This document shows positions 10,628-22,674 of a stretch of DNA of 57,672 nucleotides, one piece after another. Positions within the stretch are counted from its first letter, which is position 1, and each line of letters starts with the position of its first letter. Source of the stretch: Gnetum montanum (taxonomy: Eukaryota > Streptophyta > Gnetopsida > Gnetales > Gnetaceae); contig MNCI01005332.1 of NCBI GenBank assembly GCA_015680685.1, positions 284,797 through 342,468 on the forward strand, in the 5' to 3' direction. Below the pieces are notes generated by a model. That model was not told the DNA's origin, did no database searches, and saw only the letters and a program-made list of their open reading frames with translations. The translations under genes were made by a program, and so were the position numbers.

Positions 10628-11838
10628 GCTTCAGGGGTAAAGGAGGAAGGGTCTCATTTTTTTTATAACACTTTTGGGAGCTCTCACTTGGAGACACACA
10701 CTTGGAATATTTGTAAAGAAGATTTCTTGTAAAATGACTTGCTAAAGAAAAGATTTCAGCCTCTTTATCATAGTCCTATGAGTTATGTTTTATTTTTATT
10801 TTTTGTTTAAATTGTTTAGCTAGTGGTTTAGATAGTATCATCCTTTGCAAGTAATTTTGGGATTTTTAGATTGCTCTTATTGTTCTTGTTGCCCGATAGA
10901 AATTTCTGTTAAAATTTTGCCATAGAAGCGCTTGTGTTTAAAAGCCTTAAGAGCATTTTAGTAGTAAATTTTATTATTGTGCAACGTATAAGAACTGCTA
11001 TTGAGATTGTTGTAAGAGAGCCTCTGCTTGTAGTCATGCCGTTGAACGATTCAATAGTCAAGAGGGTTCAGAAAATCTTTGGTATTTTGATGGGACCAGA
11101 ATAGCTTCTTTTTATCTTTAAAGTGAATCTCCGTGGTATTTCAATCAGAAATTGTCAAGTCTTTTGAAGGTTCTGTTGAATGCAATTGTTGACATCCATT
11201 ATCTAGCCAAAATGGAGTCTCGTACGTGATAGTTTATGCAGCAATTTTTTGGTAGCATAGTAGGATTGTCTTGAAGAAATTGCTTATTTGAGCCTTGGAA
11301 GTTTGAACAATTCGTAGTTATTGAATTTGGGATAGCTTTATTGTGAAGTGTTTACTCGTATCATTTTACCTTGTTTAAACATTTGAGGTCTTAACACAAA
11401 TCTGCTTTCTTTTCTGTCTATTTCCATCGAATCTTGCTCTATTTCTAGTTTTCTTGTGGAACTATCTCTTTCTCTGGGGAAAATTAGAAGTAGATTCACG
11501 GAGTTGTGCTCAAATTTTTTTGCAAAATTTTATTTGTTACATGTAGGTATTATAAGGACTGCGTAGACTAGGGAATTGAACAAAATAGGAACTCTCAACA
11601 ACTCACAGTACTTGGAAAAGTTGGTTGAATCTCTTTAAGATAAGTCATTTGTAGTTTACACACAACGCAATCATTTCATTTTACAAAACCGCACTCCGCA
11701 ATAGCACACACACATACTCATGTTAACTACTGAGTCTATTTGGAGGTATCTGGGCCTTGGTGTTGTGAGAGACCAGCAGGCACCTAAATCCTGTTCGATG
11801 ACACTCGTTGGTGGTCACGTCCCAAACGGTCGCCAACA

Positions 11839-12780
11839 CCTTCATCTTTGAGATGGAACACTTCCTTGAGATGACTGACTACCCTAAAGAGATGAAAATT
11901 AACATCACTTCTTAATTTTTCAGTAGTGTGACTCAAACATGACAGTTAAAAATTATCCATGAAATGAACCCAAGGATGGCTAGGAAGTCAATTGAAACTT
12001 AGAATGATCTTAAGACTCCTCTTGTTGAAAATTTCCACATAGGCACTTCTATTGAAAAAGCTTAGGTGAAGTTGAGATAGCTCCAATAGATAAGAAAGCT
12101 ATAGGATTAACTCTGGAAGTACTAAGAAGTGATCTTACAAATCCTTATACTAGATGAGCAATCTAAGAGTCACCTCTTCCATAACTGCTTGAAACCATGG
12201 GTTTAGAGAAAGATCAAGACTCGCAAGATCTCTAATTATAGATAGGCATTGGAATTGACAAATAGTTTAGGAGTTGATATGAAGGTCTAATTCAAAAATA
12301 AAATGAGCTGAGGCACCTCATCATGGCAAGAGGTTTGAAGATAATTTTGATGGGTTGGGTTGTAGAAATTTTGAAGGTGAATTTTAGGAAACATGTTCAA
12401 CCATTACCCCTAGTTCCCAAGCATATTACCAAGGTAGTGAAAAGTAGCAAGCTCTTGAAGGATATAATTAGTTTGAAGACAGACACCCATGTTTTGGAGG
12501 ACTTCCTAATAATCCTCCTAGGCATCCTAATGTGTGGTGTTTTCTCTACTCTAGAATTCATGTTACTATAGATTATCCTTAAAATATCAATTGGCAACCA
12601 ACTGGGATGGTCCAAATGATGATCACCCATTAAATGCTCTCATCTTTTAGCTACAAGCCCAATTACAAGTGATTGAGATTAATGACAATGACTATGAAAT
12701 AGGGTCTATGTGGGTGATTAAGCAAATATTCCAAAGCTTGAAAACCATCCATTAAAATATTTAAGGAGTGGAGCCAAAGG
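11839..12780 (+). pseudogene. Ty3/gypsy gag, 3' part
   Basis: This continues the gag split by the solo LTR. The reading FEMEHFLEMTDYPKEMKIN resembles the start of the retrotransposon gag domain, which packs element RNA into particles. Many stops and frameshifts follow; the open part at 12323-12571 has no clear zinc knuckle in a single frame. It joins directly to the protease region. Confidence 0.55.
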
Positions 12781-13244
12781 AAGAACCCAACTTGTGTTCA
12801 GTACAAATGGTTCCTATTCAATATTTCATAAAGATGGTGGATGCTTTGATTGACATAGGTGCTAGTCATAATTTTTTCTTGCCTAGAATGGCTAGTGCAG
12901 TCAACCTATGAGTACACTTGGCTTTGACATCCTACAAGTTAGCTAAGTTTCATCCAATCAAATGTACTAGTGTGGTGAAAGAAATGATTGTAAGAGTTGG
13001 TTGGTGGAGTGGAAAATTGAACTTCTCTATCTTAGACATTGGTTCATTCCAAGTCATTATTAGGCAAGAATTCATCAAAAAGGTAAAAGTGGTGGTTATT
13101 TTATACCTTGAAACTATCTACATTACACAAGAGGACTCACCTTGTCTCATTAAAACTTCCACTTTAGAAACAACTAGAACTAAACAAGAAGCCCCAGTTG
13201 TGTTACATATGGTGATAAAATGGATTATTAGGGATCCAACCTAG
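12781..13244 (+). pseudogene. Ty3/gypsy aspartic protease region
   Basis: The reading MVDALIDIGASHNFFLPRMA at about 12835-12895 matches the retroviral-type protease active site, usually L-[IV]-D-[ST]-G-A-[ST]-H-[NS]-F; here the Ser/Thr after Asp is Ile. The following frame (12918-13244) reads VGWWSGKLNFSILDI and FQVIIRQEF, like the strand before the flap-proximal GxDF/LG-MDWL segment. The protease would cut the Gag-Pol polyprotein. A stop between the two parts and the altered active site indicate loss of function. Confidence 0.6.
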
Positions 13245-13379
13245 CAAATATTTCTTTCATTGCTTAGGAAGATAGGAAATAGAAGTTTTATGGAGGTAAA
13301 TATGTAGGTGAAGAATGTGTTAGAGAGGTATAAGAATTTGATGCCAGTAAATTTGCTTAGAGAATTTTCTAAATAGTAA

Positions 13380-14100
13380 GTAGTTGATCATAAATATAAA
13401 CTATTACCAGGAATAGCTCCTTCTAGATAACAACCTTATAGGATGATGACACTTAAATTGGCTAAGTTGCGGAAGTAGTTAGAGAGCTTGGTGGAAAGGC
13501 TTTACATTCAATCCTCAAAATTACCATATGCTAGTCCAATGATATTTGCTAAAAAGGAAGATGGCTCATTAAGGTTGTGCTGTGACTTTAGGTTACTCAA
13601 TAAATACACCATCAAGAATAAGTATCTAATATCATTGGTTTCATACCTGTTTGACTTGTTAGCAAGGACCTTAGTTTTATCTTGACTTGATCTTAATCAA
13701 GGCTACTACCAGGTACAAATCATAGCAAGAAATGATGAGAAAAAAACATGCATTACTTGTTATAGTTTGTACAAGTGGATGGTCATGCCCTTTGGTTTGT
13801 GCAATACCCTTGCTATAATTTACACACTTGTGAGTGTAGTGTTTCATCTATTTCTATATAAATTTTTAGTGGTATATCTTGATGATATTCTAGTCTACTT
13901 GATGAAGATATTCAACATATGAACAAGGTATTTTCAAAGTTATGGGAGCACAAGCTATATGTCATGTAGGAGAAATGTGAGTTTGTGAAGTAAGAATTGA
14001 AGTTTATTACTACATCATTAGAGGCAATAAGGTAAAACCAAATCCAACAAAGGTTAAGGCCATTACCACTAGGCCCATTATAAAAGATGTCCTCACTTAT
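13380..14100 (+). pseudogene. Ty3/gypsy reverse transcriptase
   Basis: Motifs appear in the right order: YASPMIFAKKEDGSLRLCCD (13527 on), the DLNQGYYQVQI segment (about 13685), KWMVMPFGLCN (about 13780) and the catalytic YLDDILVY (about 13870). The enzyme copies element RNA into DNA. Several in-frame stops, for example just before DLNQGYY, disable it. Both catalytic Asp of YLDD survive. It is continuous with RNase H and integrase downstream, the gene order expected of Ty3/gypsy elements. Confidence 0.8.
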
Positions 14101-14269
14101 GCTAATATATAAGCTTGACTAGTAACTATTATAAATTTGCTCAAGGATTCTTTGGTATGATGGCAATAGTGAAGAATTTACAAAAGAATGGTGCTTCTTG
14201 AAACTAGAGTTCCCAATGTCAAAAGGTATTTGATAGAATTAAGATGACCCTCATAACATAGCTAGTTTT

Positions 14270-14660
14270 GGATCTTCCTAACTTTGTAAGGTAATTTGAA
14301 ATTCACATAGATGCCTCAGAAGAGGCAGCTAGTTGGGTGCTATTGCAAGACAATCATCCTATGATATTTGAATTAAAGAAATTAAACTAGACATAGCAGT
14401 TGTGGTCTATGCATGAAAAGGAGACATTTGCAATTATGCATTTCCTGTGCATATTATGCCACTATCTCCTTGGTGATCTCATGGTAGTTAAAACTAACAA
14501 CATTATCACAAGTTATGTTCTCAATTAGTCAAAGTTGAAGCCAAAACAAGCTTGATGGTTGGACTTGTTACAAGAGCTTGACCTCTAGTTTATCTATTAG
14601 CTAGGCATGGAGAATGTGGTGATAGATTCATTAAGTAGAGGTCCATAGGTGAATTCAATG
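14270..14660 (+). pseudogene. Ty3/gypsy RNase H
   Basis: The readings EIHIDASEEAASWVLLQ at about 14300, WSMHEKETFAIMHFL at about 14405, and DSLSRGP at about 14625 correspond to the D-A-S, E and D-x-L-S-R positions of gypsy RNase H, which removes the RNA strand during reverse transcription. Stops interrupt the frame several times. Confidence 0.7.
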
Positions 14661-14729
14661 GAAGCTATAGGACAATCCAATAGCTCATGGATCATGGTTG
14701 ATCATGAACTCTAGCAAAAGATCTGAGAT

Positions 14730-15905
14730 GGGTTGTAGCATGATAAGAATATTCAAGAGTGGTTAAAGTTTTTCTAGGATGGAATTGATGACCTACTCTT
14801 GTATAAAGAGTATGTTCCAAATTGAAGTGGTTTACACTTCCATATCATTAATGAATGATATAGCACTCTTAAGGCTAGTCACCGAGGTTATAGACACATA
14901 ATGTCATTGATGGAATTATAATTCTATTAGCCAAATTTGGAGATCAATATTACAAAATTTTATCTAGAGATGTTTGAAGTGTTAATAGGACAAGATTTTG
15001 AATGAGAAAATAAGGGGCATGCTCCACCACTTAGAAATTCCAAAGCTACCATGGGTGATAGTCTCCATGGATTTCATCATAAGACTATCAAGGATATAAG
15101 GATACTCTAGCATTCTTGTAGTTATGGATAAGTTCTCTAAGTATCTCATTTTCATTCCATGTTCTACTTCTTGCATGGCTAAGGATGCAACATCCTTGTT
15201 TATTGACAATGTCATGCATTACTTTGGATTACCATCTAACATTGTCTTTGATCATGATTCTTGACTCATGAGTGAATTTTGGCAAAACGTATTTTTGATG
15301 TTGTGGACAAAGCTATGAATGTTATTTGGATACCATCCTCAAATAGACTATTAAATGAAGAGAGTCAATAGAGTTCTAGATGAATATTTATAGCACTTCA
15401 TTTAGTTCAATCAGATGAACTAGGTGTCCTTACTACCAATGGTTCAATTTAGTTATAACATTAAAAAATCCTCAGCCGTTGATTTCTCTCTGACAGAGTT
15501 GACATTAGGGGATGTAGCCATTAATTTCTTATTTGGAGAAAACTTTCCATCAAGGTTTAAATCCTTTAACAAATGAATTCATCAATTATTCAGCAAATCA
15601 CATTCAAGTTACTTGATTATACTTGGAAAAGTCCATGAAGCACATGAAAAAATAGCCAAATAACAAAAGGAGACTATTGGAGTTTGCAGTTAGAAAGTTG
15701 ACATTATTGAAAATGGATTATATTGAGTAGATAAGGCCAAAGAAGGATGCTAGAGAGAAGTTTCTTAGATGTTATGATGGACCCTTTAAGATCCTTACTT
15801 AAATTAATCTTGTTAGCTACAAATTGCAATTTCTAGCCTATCTAATGTAGTACCATATAGTCTTTCTTGTCACTATGCTTGAAAATTTCAATCTCAAGGG
15901 AGACT
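14730..15905 (+). pseudogene. Ty3/gypsy integrase, ending near the element 3' side
   Basis: The catalytic core reads WVIVSMDFIIRLS (about 15050), ILVVMDKFSKYLIFIPC (about 15115) and HYFGLPSNIVFDHDS (about 15220). These carry the first two acidic residues of the DDE triad; the third lies in a decayed RVNRVLDEYL segment near 15362. The C-terminal reading FLRCYDGPFKIL and LSNVV (about 15765-15850) matches the region before the usual gypsy end. No chromodomain is visible. A purine-rich tract CAAGGGAGA sits at about 15894, where a 3' LTR would begin, but no LTR partner is recognisable. Confidence 0.7.
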
Positions 15906-16658
15906 GACCTCTTCACACTTGGGTCCAAGGGATCTCCAAACATTAAAGCTATGAAAGGATAAAATATTTACTCCATTATCAACATGCACACCATGAAATG
16001 TGATCTAGATTAGAAATTTGAGTTCCTTGTACATTAGACAAAATGTCCTTAGAGAATGATACATGGGAAGAATGGTAGACTTTCAAGAACAAATAGATGT
16101 TCATTATGAATTTCTGCACCAAAAACACATTGATTTTCCTTTGTGAATGTACATGTGTGACTAGCCAGAGTTGCCCAATAGTTAATGAAATTTATAGTGA
16201 ACCCTAGAGAAAAGAATTTTTTGATGAATTTGGAGGTCCTAAAGTGAATCCAAAACATCAATGTGTCTCCTCTTTTAGCTATGATGTTGGGTGATGCAAT
16301 GGTAAGGCTAGATCCCAAGATCCCTATACATGCTAGTGAAAGGCTATTATTAGACATGGGGAGTGGTTCCTCCCATGTACGAATAGTCTTTCGTTTGTTG
16401 CACAAGCATCAACTCTACTCTCTCATATTTCAACTAGAGATAGAGGATGGGATCACATGTCAAGCAAGTAGATTTTGTTATGGGTAGAAAGGTTGGTACA
16501 TTTTTCATGAAAAAGATTAAATCTCTTCTTCGTAAATGTAGGTTGCTTGAAAATCTTTAAGCCTCTATTGGATGAAGGGATAAGTTCAACACTTGTGCTT
16601 TACAATTAGAGAACCCTAACCATTAGATATTCTTAACTAAAATAGTTAGATAGGTTTC
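15906..16658. other. Spacer after the Ty3/gypsy relic, no gene recognised
   Basis: A 118-codon open frame on the minus strand (16049-16405) contains FWIHFRTSKFIKKFFSLG and NFINYWATLASHTCT. I recognise no domain in it, and it has no visible promoter or partner. It may be decayed LTR or chance. Confidence 0.35.
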
Positions 16659-18506
16659 TATGTGTTCAAAGACTCTCGATAGCCATTGCAACATGTGCCT
16701 CAACATCTTGACTTTTATTCAGGATAATGAAAGGTAAAGTGTTAGTGGAAGGGTTGTGCTAACCTCCTTATACTAACACACCCCTACATACATTTAAGGG
16801 CATTAACACATTCTTCTTGGTACCCTAGTTTAGATGCTTTGCCTTCTTTACCTCATTGGGTGTATTCTAGGATGTCTTGGCTACATTGACAAATCTTTGT
16901 GGACACCTAGGCATTGGCAAACCCTTGACATTATGTTGCAAAAACTATAAATACCTAGGATGAGCTCCATATGACATGAACTTGATTCCAAGCATATTTC
17001 CTTTGTCTTTTGGCATCTATTTGTATGTGAAGAGCTCTTTCTCTCTTAAGTAAGTGATTCACTCCATATTTTATATGTGTTTTTATTTGTCACTTTCATA
17101 AGTGCAAGTAGACTCTATCAAAGTGCTACCTTGCTTAGCTAGCCCAAAACTGTTTACTCAATGCAAAAGAATTTATGTGGTGGATAAAGCTTATGGATTT
17201 TCCTTATTTTTATTCCATTAATGCCTTAAACAAAATATTCAAAATCATAAAAATATTTATAAATTTCTTGATTTCATAAGCTGTGATGATTCAACCTTAC
17301 CCAAGGAGGTCATAACTATATGACATGGTGTGGAGTCATTAAGGTTATGACTAAGATCTATTTTATTTGCATTTTTGTATTTGGGTGTGGTGTTGCACCT
17401 ATTTGGGTGTGGTGTTGCACCTATGTGTTTAAAGACTCTCGATAGCCATTGCAACATGTTCCTCAACATCTTGACTTTTATTCAGGATAATGAAAGGTAA
17501 AGTGTTAGTGGAAGGGTTGTGCTAACCTCCTTATACTAACACACCCCTACATACATTTAAGGGCATTAACACATTCTTCTTGGTACCCTAGTTTAGATGC
17601 TTTGCCTTCTTTACCTCCTTGGGTGTATTCTAGGATGTCTTGGCTACATTGACAAATCTTTGTGGACACCTAGGCATTGGGAAACCCTTGACATTATGTT
17701 GCAAAAACTATAAATACCTAGGATGAGCTCCATATGACATGAACTTGATTCCAAGCATATTGCCTTTGTCTTTTGGCATCTATTTTTATGTGAAGAGCTC
17801 TTTCTCTCTTAAGTAAGTGATTCACTCCATATTTTATATGTGTTTTTATTTGTCACTTTCATAAGTGCAAGTAGACTCTATCAAAGTGCTACCTTGCTTA
17901 GCTAGCCCAAAACTATTTACTCAATGCAAAAGAATTTATGTGGTGAATAAAGCTTATGGATTTTACTTATTTTTATTCCATTAATGCCTTAAACAAAATA
18001 TTCAAAATCATAAAAATATTTATAAATTTCTTGATTTCATAAGCTGTGATGATTCAACCTTACCCAAGGAGGTCATAACTATATGACATGGTGTGGAGTC
18101 ATTAAGGTTATGACTAAGATCTATTTTATTTGCATTTTTGTATTTGGATGTGGTGTTGCACCTATTCCCTTGAGGGATTACAACAAGAGAATTTCCCTTG
18201 TCCCCAAGTGGGATTGCAATATGTGTGTGAGTATTACTTATTTCTTATAAAGATAAAACCTATAAAAATTATAAAACATAAAATTATAAATATTTTCTCT
18301 ATCTCTCACTATGGTAACATAAGTTATAATTATACCATATGTACTATATGTATTATAATATCTTTTCTATTTATTTAACGTAACAACATACATAAGTGTT
18401 CTTAGTAATTCACTTAACATTGCCCTTGAAGCTTATGACCAGATTACACTACAATTTGTATGATATATTCCATGGGTCCAAAACAAGTGGGATCCCTATC
18501 ATTGTC
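16659..18506 (+). mobile_element. LTR-like repeat (second family) with internal 762-bp tandem duplication
   Basis: Bases 16659-17420 and 17421-18182 are about 98-99% identical by eye. At the junction, TTGGGTGTGGTGTTGCACCT is itself repeated (about 17381 and 17402). The region from 17760 to 18506 matches 25690-26490, and both end at a GGGATCC/TGGATCC-CTATCA type edge, as do copies at 31046 and 44344. The shared end suggests the right edge of an LTR. Confidence 0.6.
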
Positions 18507-20100
18507 ATCATTTCTAGGGAGGATGTTAATGAGTTATTTGGAAATACTTATACATTTTTTATTTTAACCTTTTATTCAAACTAAGTGTGTGTTTTAGTGT
18601 TGTGTGTGTGGGTTGTGAACACAAATGAAATGGAAAATAGTGCTAATAGCCCACCGAAGATCTTTAATAATGCACCAAAAATACAAAGGGCTTTTGTAAT
18701 CTTTGAACATTCAAAGGATAATACCCTTTCACCTTTTGTGATAGCTTATCATCAAGATAAGTAAAGAAGATGAAGAGATGCTGATGGCTAGTTCTCAAGG
18801 GACTTGGTTGTGGCTACACTAGAAGATCTCATTGATGCCTTAATCAATATGGGGTTTGAGGATGAACGTATGGTGTACAAGGTTTATGATCCCATGTTCA
18901 ATGATTATGAGACTTTTCACATGTAAGATATTTCGAATCAAGTGGCAAAAGAAGAGGTTGGTCATAACATTCATCTAATCATTCAAATGAGGAGCAAGCG
19001 GCTAAAGCAAATAAAAAAGACAAAGGTTTAGCCTACCATTAAGGCCCTTGATTAGGTACCTTCACCTAAAGTATATCTCAACATGTAATCTCCTTACTAG
19101 GTTCCATCATTTGTATTTGTCTAGACTAGTTGGTGGTAATGATGATTCTCCTTTGTACAAATAAAGTGATTATCACAAATTGATGGAAGTTGTACATATT
19201 CTACGGAAGTATATTCATGACAATAGAATCAAACAAATCAACATCACTGATGCACCCACATACAAAGGGTATACTTGTGATGATCCCCAACTCCATGTGC
19301 AAGCCTTTAACAACACTTGCTATCTCTAATGAATTGTAAGTAATTAGCAGAAGTTGTGATTGTTTTTCTACATCTTCATCAAGCATGCAAAAACATGGTA
19401 TAAATCCTTGAATCCTCAATCAATTTAGAATCTTCTAAATATAATTTAAGACATATGCATGAATTTTAAACACCTAGAAGAATATGGTCAGATGGAGGTA
19501 AGAAGAACATAAGCCTCTTGACATTGTCATGAAAAGTTATATGAAAACTGAACTCAACCCTAAACCATGATTTTAGCCAAAGAGAGTAGTTGATGCATCC
19601 TATAAAAGGGCTAAGGTAAGAAAAAATAGAGTATATGGACATGTATGTGATGGGCCTAGTGCACAAAAGTTCATGGTTCAAATCAAGATGCTTGTAAACA
19701 TCATTCCTAGCATGGAAGGTAAATGGAAAAAATGATAATCAACAAAGGAGAATAATCATAATTCATCATGTAGATGGGATGGAAAAAATATTTAAGGTAC
19801 CATTAAACCTTCTACTAAAATTGAGGCTTTAGCACAAGATTAATTTAGAACGAATAAAGCCTTCATGGATATGGGCCACCATGTAGATCGAATTTGGGAC
19901 TCGATGGATGAAAATATGATCACTCCTCTCAATGACATTAAGGGTAAGATGGTTGAAGCTATAAGCAAAGAAGTTGCACCACATAAATGTAAAAATAGGT
20001 ATGATGGTAAGGGTAAAGGCAACCTCTCTTACTCTAAAAGCAATCCATAAGAGCAATTCAAATTTCAAGGTATGTGGAGCAAATGGCATACCATGGAGAA
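18507..20100 (+). other. Degenerate retroelement-like region, unassigned
   Basis: Short readable pieces such as TLEDLIDALINMGFEDERMV (about 18820) and VAPHKCKNRYDGKGKGN (about 19972) suggest decayed gag-like coding, but stops are frequent and I cannot place it in a family. Confidence 0.3.
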
Positions 20101-20740
20101 CACACGATGGAGGGCATATTTCTTTGTGTTGATCATCTTAACACAAAGGCCAAGCCAACGAGGAATGACCTAAAGGCACCCACCATGGAAAATAACCTTC
20201 TCATCGGCAGGGAAGTGCCCACTCAAACAGTACATACTTTTTTAGCGATGTAAGACCGCTATGAGGAATCAGACACCTAGGCTCTAGTCAGCGATGACAT
20301 GTACAGATGCCGCTACAATTTCGTGGATTCAAACCCTGGAATGGTGGAATCGCCCAGGAACCTGGCTTGTTTATGCCGAAACCTCGTATCCGAACTTGCA
20401 CCTCGACATTCTGACCCTCCTTGTTTCGCAGGCAAATTCGAGCAAAAATTTAGAAAGTGGATGAACAATTGCTGCTACTGGTCGATCTCGCTAGATTGTG
20501 GATATTGATTCACGTGAATTCTTCAGTCACTAGCCCTGCTACATGCGCAGTTGCAAAAGCTCTATGAGAGAAGCAACTGATCGAACAGGCATCCGAATCC
20601 TGGACTGTTGTGATCAGCACAACCAGAAACTCCCAAAATATGATTCCTTGGCCTTCTATATTGGCAATCTCAATGTCCATATTGCGCAGCTTGGATTTTT
20701 ATATTACACCTTTGTTATGTTTTGTTATGTTTGATTCTCC
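20101..20740 (+). other. Unidentified less AT-rich block
   Basis: Open stretches at 20299-20508 (Cys-rich, CRYNFVDSNPGMVESPRNLA) and at about 20541-20700 in another frame differ in composition from the neighbouring AT-rich repeats, much as the gene-fragment block at 8900-10260 does. I do not recognise a family. It could be a host-gene fragment upstream of the copy 3 LTR promoter. Confidence 0.3.
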
Positions 20741-21145
20741 GAATTCCACATTGCTTGTGGCTTTAGATACTAGCAGATATTTTTTCTAGGACTGCAAACA
20801 CTATTCTTCCAATTTATCACATAACTATGGCAAACAATGTGATTTACAAGCATACCAGCCCATCGGTTAAGGGAGTAATCCACGGGTTTTCACTACCGGC
20901 AGTACAACCACTTCCATGGGCCTCACTACTTGGACCCACCCACATTATTTATAGGCCACGTGGCCCTGATATTCTCTTTATTTAAAAACCATACAACATT
21001 TATTTTGGGTTTTGATATAAATTATTTAATTGCTGATATAAGTTTGACAGCCCTTGGTTGTGTACCAAGTAAGTATTAATATTGATTTAAAAAGGGAATT
21101 TATGCAACAATTGTTCAAAGTCCCATGTGAATTGAACACTTGTCA
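20741..21145. other. Spacer or variable U3 upstream of copy 3 LTR
   Basis: No gene seen. By analogy with copies 1 and 2 this may be part of the variable U3, but I found no TGTTGGC start to its left, so the LTR is truncated or rearranged on this side. Confidence 0.35.
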
Positions 21146-22549
21146 ATTGAAATGGTGGTTATAACCACCACCAAGGACACTTGTCAACTATAACTTTTTT
21201 ATCTCCATGAAGACACTTGACAACTAAATGAAGACACTTGTCCATTGTAGCTTTTCTATCTCCATGGTGGTTATGACCACCCAAGATATTTTGTAACTTA
21301 CCTAACTACCTTAGACCCTATAAAAGGCCTTCAAGGGTAGGAAGGGAGAGGCACAAGGGGTCTCACTTTGGAACACTTTTGGGAGCTCTCTCTTGGAGAC
21401 ACACTCTTGGAAGACTTGTAAGAAGAATTGTGAATGATTGCTTGCTTGATGACTTGCTAAATAAAAGATTTCAGCCTCTTTGTCAAAGTCCTATGAGTTA
21501 TGTTTTATTTTTGTTTTGTTTAAATTGTTTAGCTAGTGGTTTAGCTAGTATCATCCTTGGCATGTAATTTTGGGATTTTTAGATTGCTCTTATTGTTCTT
21601 GTTGCTCGATAGAAATTTTCTGTTAAAATTTTGCAATAGAAGCGCTTGTGTTAAAAATCCTTAAGAGCATTTTATTAGTAAAATTTATTATTGTGCAACG
21701 TATAAGAACTACTATTGGAATTGTTGTAAGAGAGCCTTTGCTTGTAGTCATGCCGTTGAACGATTCAGTAGTCAAGAGGATTCAGAAAATCTTTGGTATT
21801 TTGATGGGACCATAATAGCTTCTTTTTATCTTTAAAGTGAATCTCTGTGGTATTTCAATCAAAAATTGTCAAGTCTTTTGAAGGTTCTATTGAATGCAAT
21901 TATTGACATCCATTACCTAGCCAAAATGGAGTCTCGTACGTGGTAGTTTACTCAGCAATTTTTGGTAGCATAGTAGGATTGTCTTGAAGAAATTGCTTAT
22001 TTGAGCCTTGGAAGTTTGAACAATTCGTAGTTATTGAATTTGGGATAGCTTTATTGCGAAGTGTTTACTCATGTCATTTTACCTTGTTGAAATATTTGAG
22101 GTCTATACAAATTTGCTTTCTTTTCTATCTATTTCCATTGAATCTTGCTCTATTTCTAGTTTTCTTGTGGAACTATCTCTTTCTCTGGGGAGAATTAGAA
22201 GTAGATTCGCAGAGTTGAGCTCAAATGTTTTTGCAGAATTTTATTTGTTACAAGTAGGTATTATAAGGATCATGTAGACTAGGTAATTGAACAAAATAGG
22301 AACTCTCAACAACTCACGGTACTTGGCAAAGTTGGTTGAATCTTTTTATGATAAGTCATTTGTAGTTTACACACAATGTAATCATTTCATATTTTACAAC
22401 CGCACACCGCAACAGCACACACACATACTCACATTAACTACTGAGTTTATTTGAAGGTATCTAGGCCTTGGTGTTGCCAGAGACCAATAGGCACCTAAAT
22501 CCTGTTCGAGGACACTCATTAGCGGTTGCGTCCCAAACGGTCACCAACA
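21146..22549 (+). mobile_element. 5' LTR (conserved part), copy 3 of the long-LTR family
   Basis: It aligns throughout with 2041-3470 and 10340-11838 and ends GGTCACCAACA. The palindrome GGTGGTTATAACCACC is complete at 21154-21169, with a decayed second copy near 21264. It is followed by a primer site and a gag frame, so it acts as a 5' LTR. Confidence 0.75.
21319..21326 (+). promoter_or_regulatory. LTR TATA box (TATAAAAG)
   Basis: Same context as in the sister LTRs, preceded by CTAACTACCTTAGACCC and followed by GCCTTCAAGG. It would drive the gag-protease transcript. Confidence 0.65.
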
Positions 22550-22556
22550 GTTCTTT

Positions 22557-22573
22557 TGGCGCTAGAAGGAGGG
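22557..22573 (+). other. Primer binding site-like sequence
   Basis: TGGCGCTAGAAGGAGGG lies eight bases after the CCAACA end of the LTR. A TGGCGC start is common in plant Ty3/gypsy primer sites; I cannot name the tRNA with certainty. Confidence 0.5.
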
Positions 22574-22674
22574 CTGAAAATTTAGCCTCTAGGTTCATAA
22601 GCCTTATAATTATAGCACATCAACAATTCTTTGATACTATAAAGGCTTAATAAGGTAAGTACTATTTTCAGTTC

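Larger units (their letters stand above)
7988..11838 (+). mobile_element. Solo LTR, copy 2 of the long-LTR family, inserted in gag
   Basis: It starts TGTTGGCAC and ends GTCGCCAACA. CCTTC lies immediately before (7983-7987) and immediately after (11839-11843), a 5-bp target-site duplication. No internal region is present, so this is a solo LTR left by recombination between two LTRs. After allowing for the 400-bp assembly duplication the LTR is about 3.45 kb, close to copy 1. The last 1.5 kb matches copies 1 and 3; the stretch from about 8600 to 10340 is unique and holds host-gene fragments. Confidence 0.8.

Noticed and set aside
16049-16405. 118-codon minus-strand open frame as a gene
   Set aside because: No domain recognised, no promoter or intron signals, lies between retroelements; listed only as part of a spacer.
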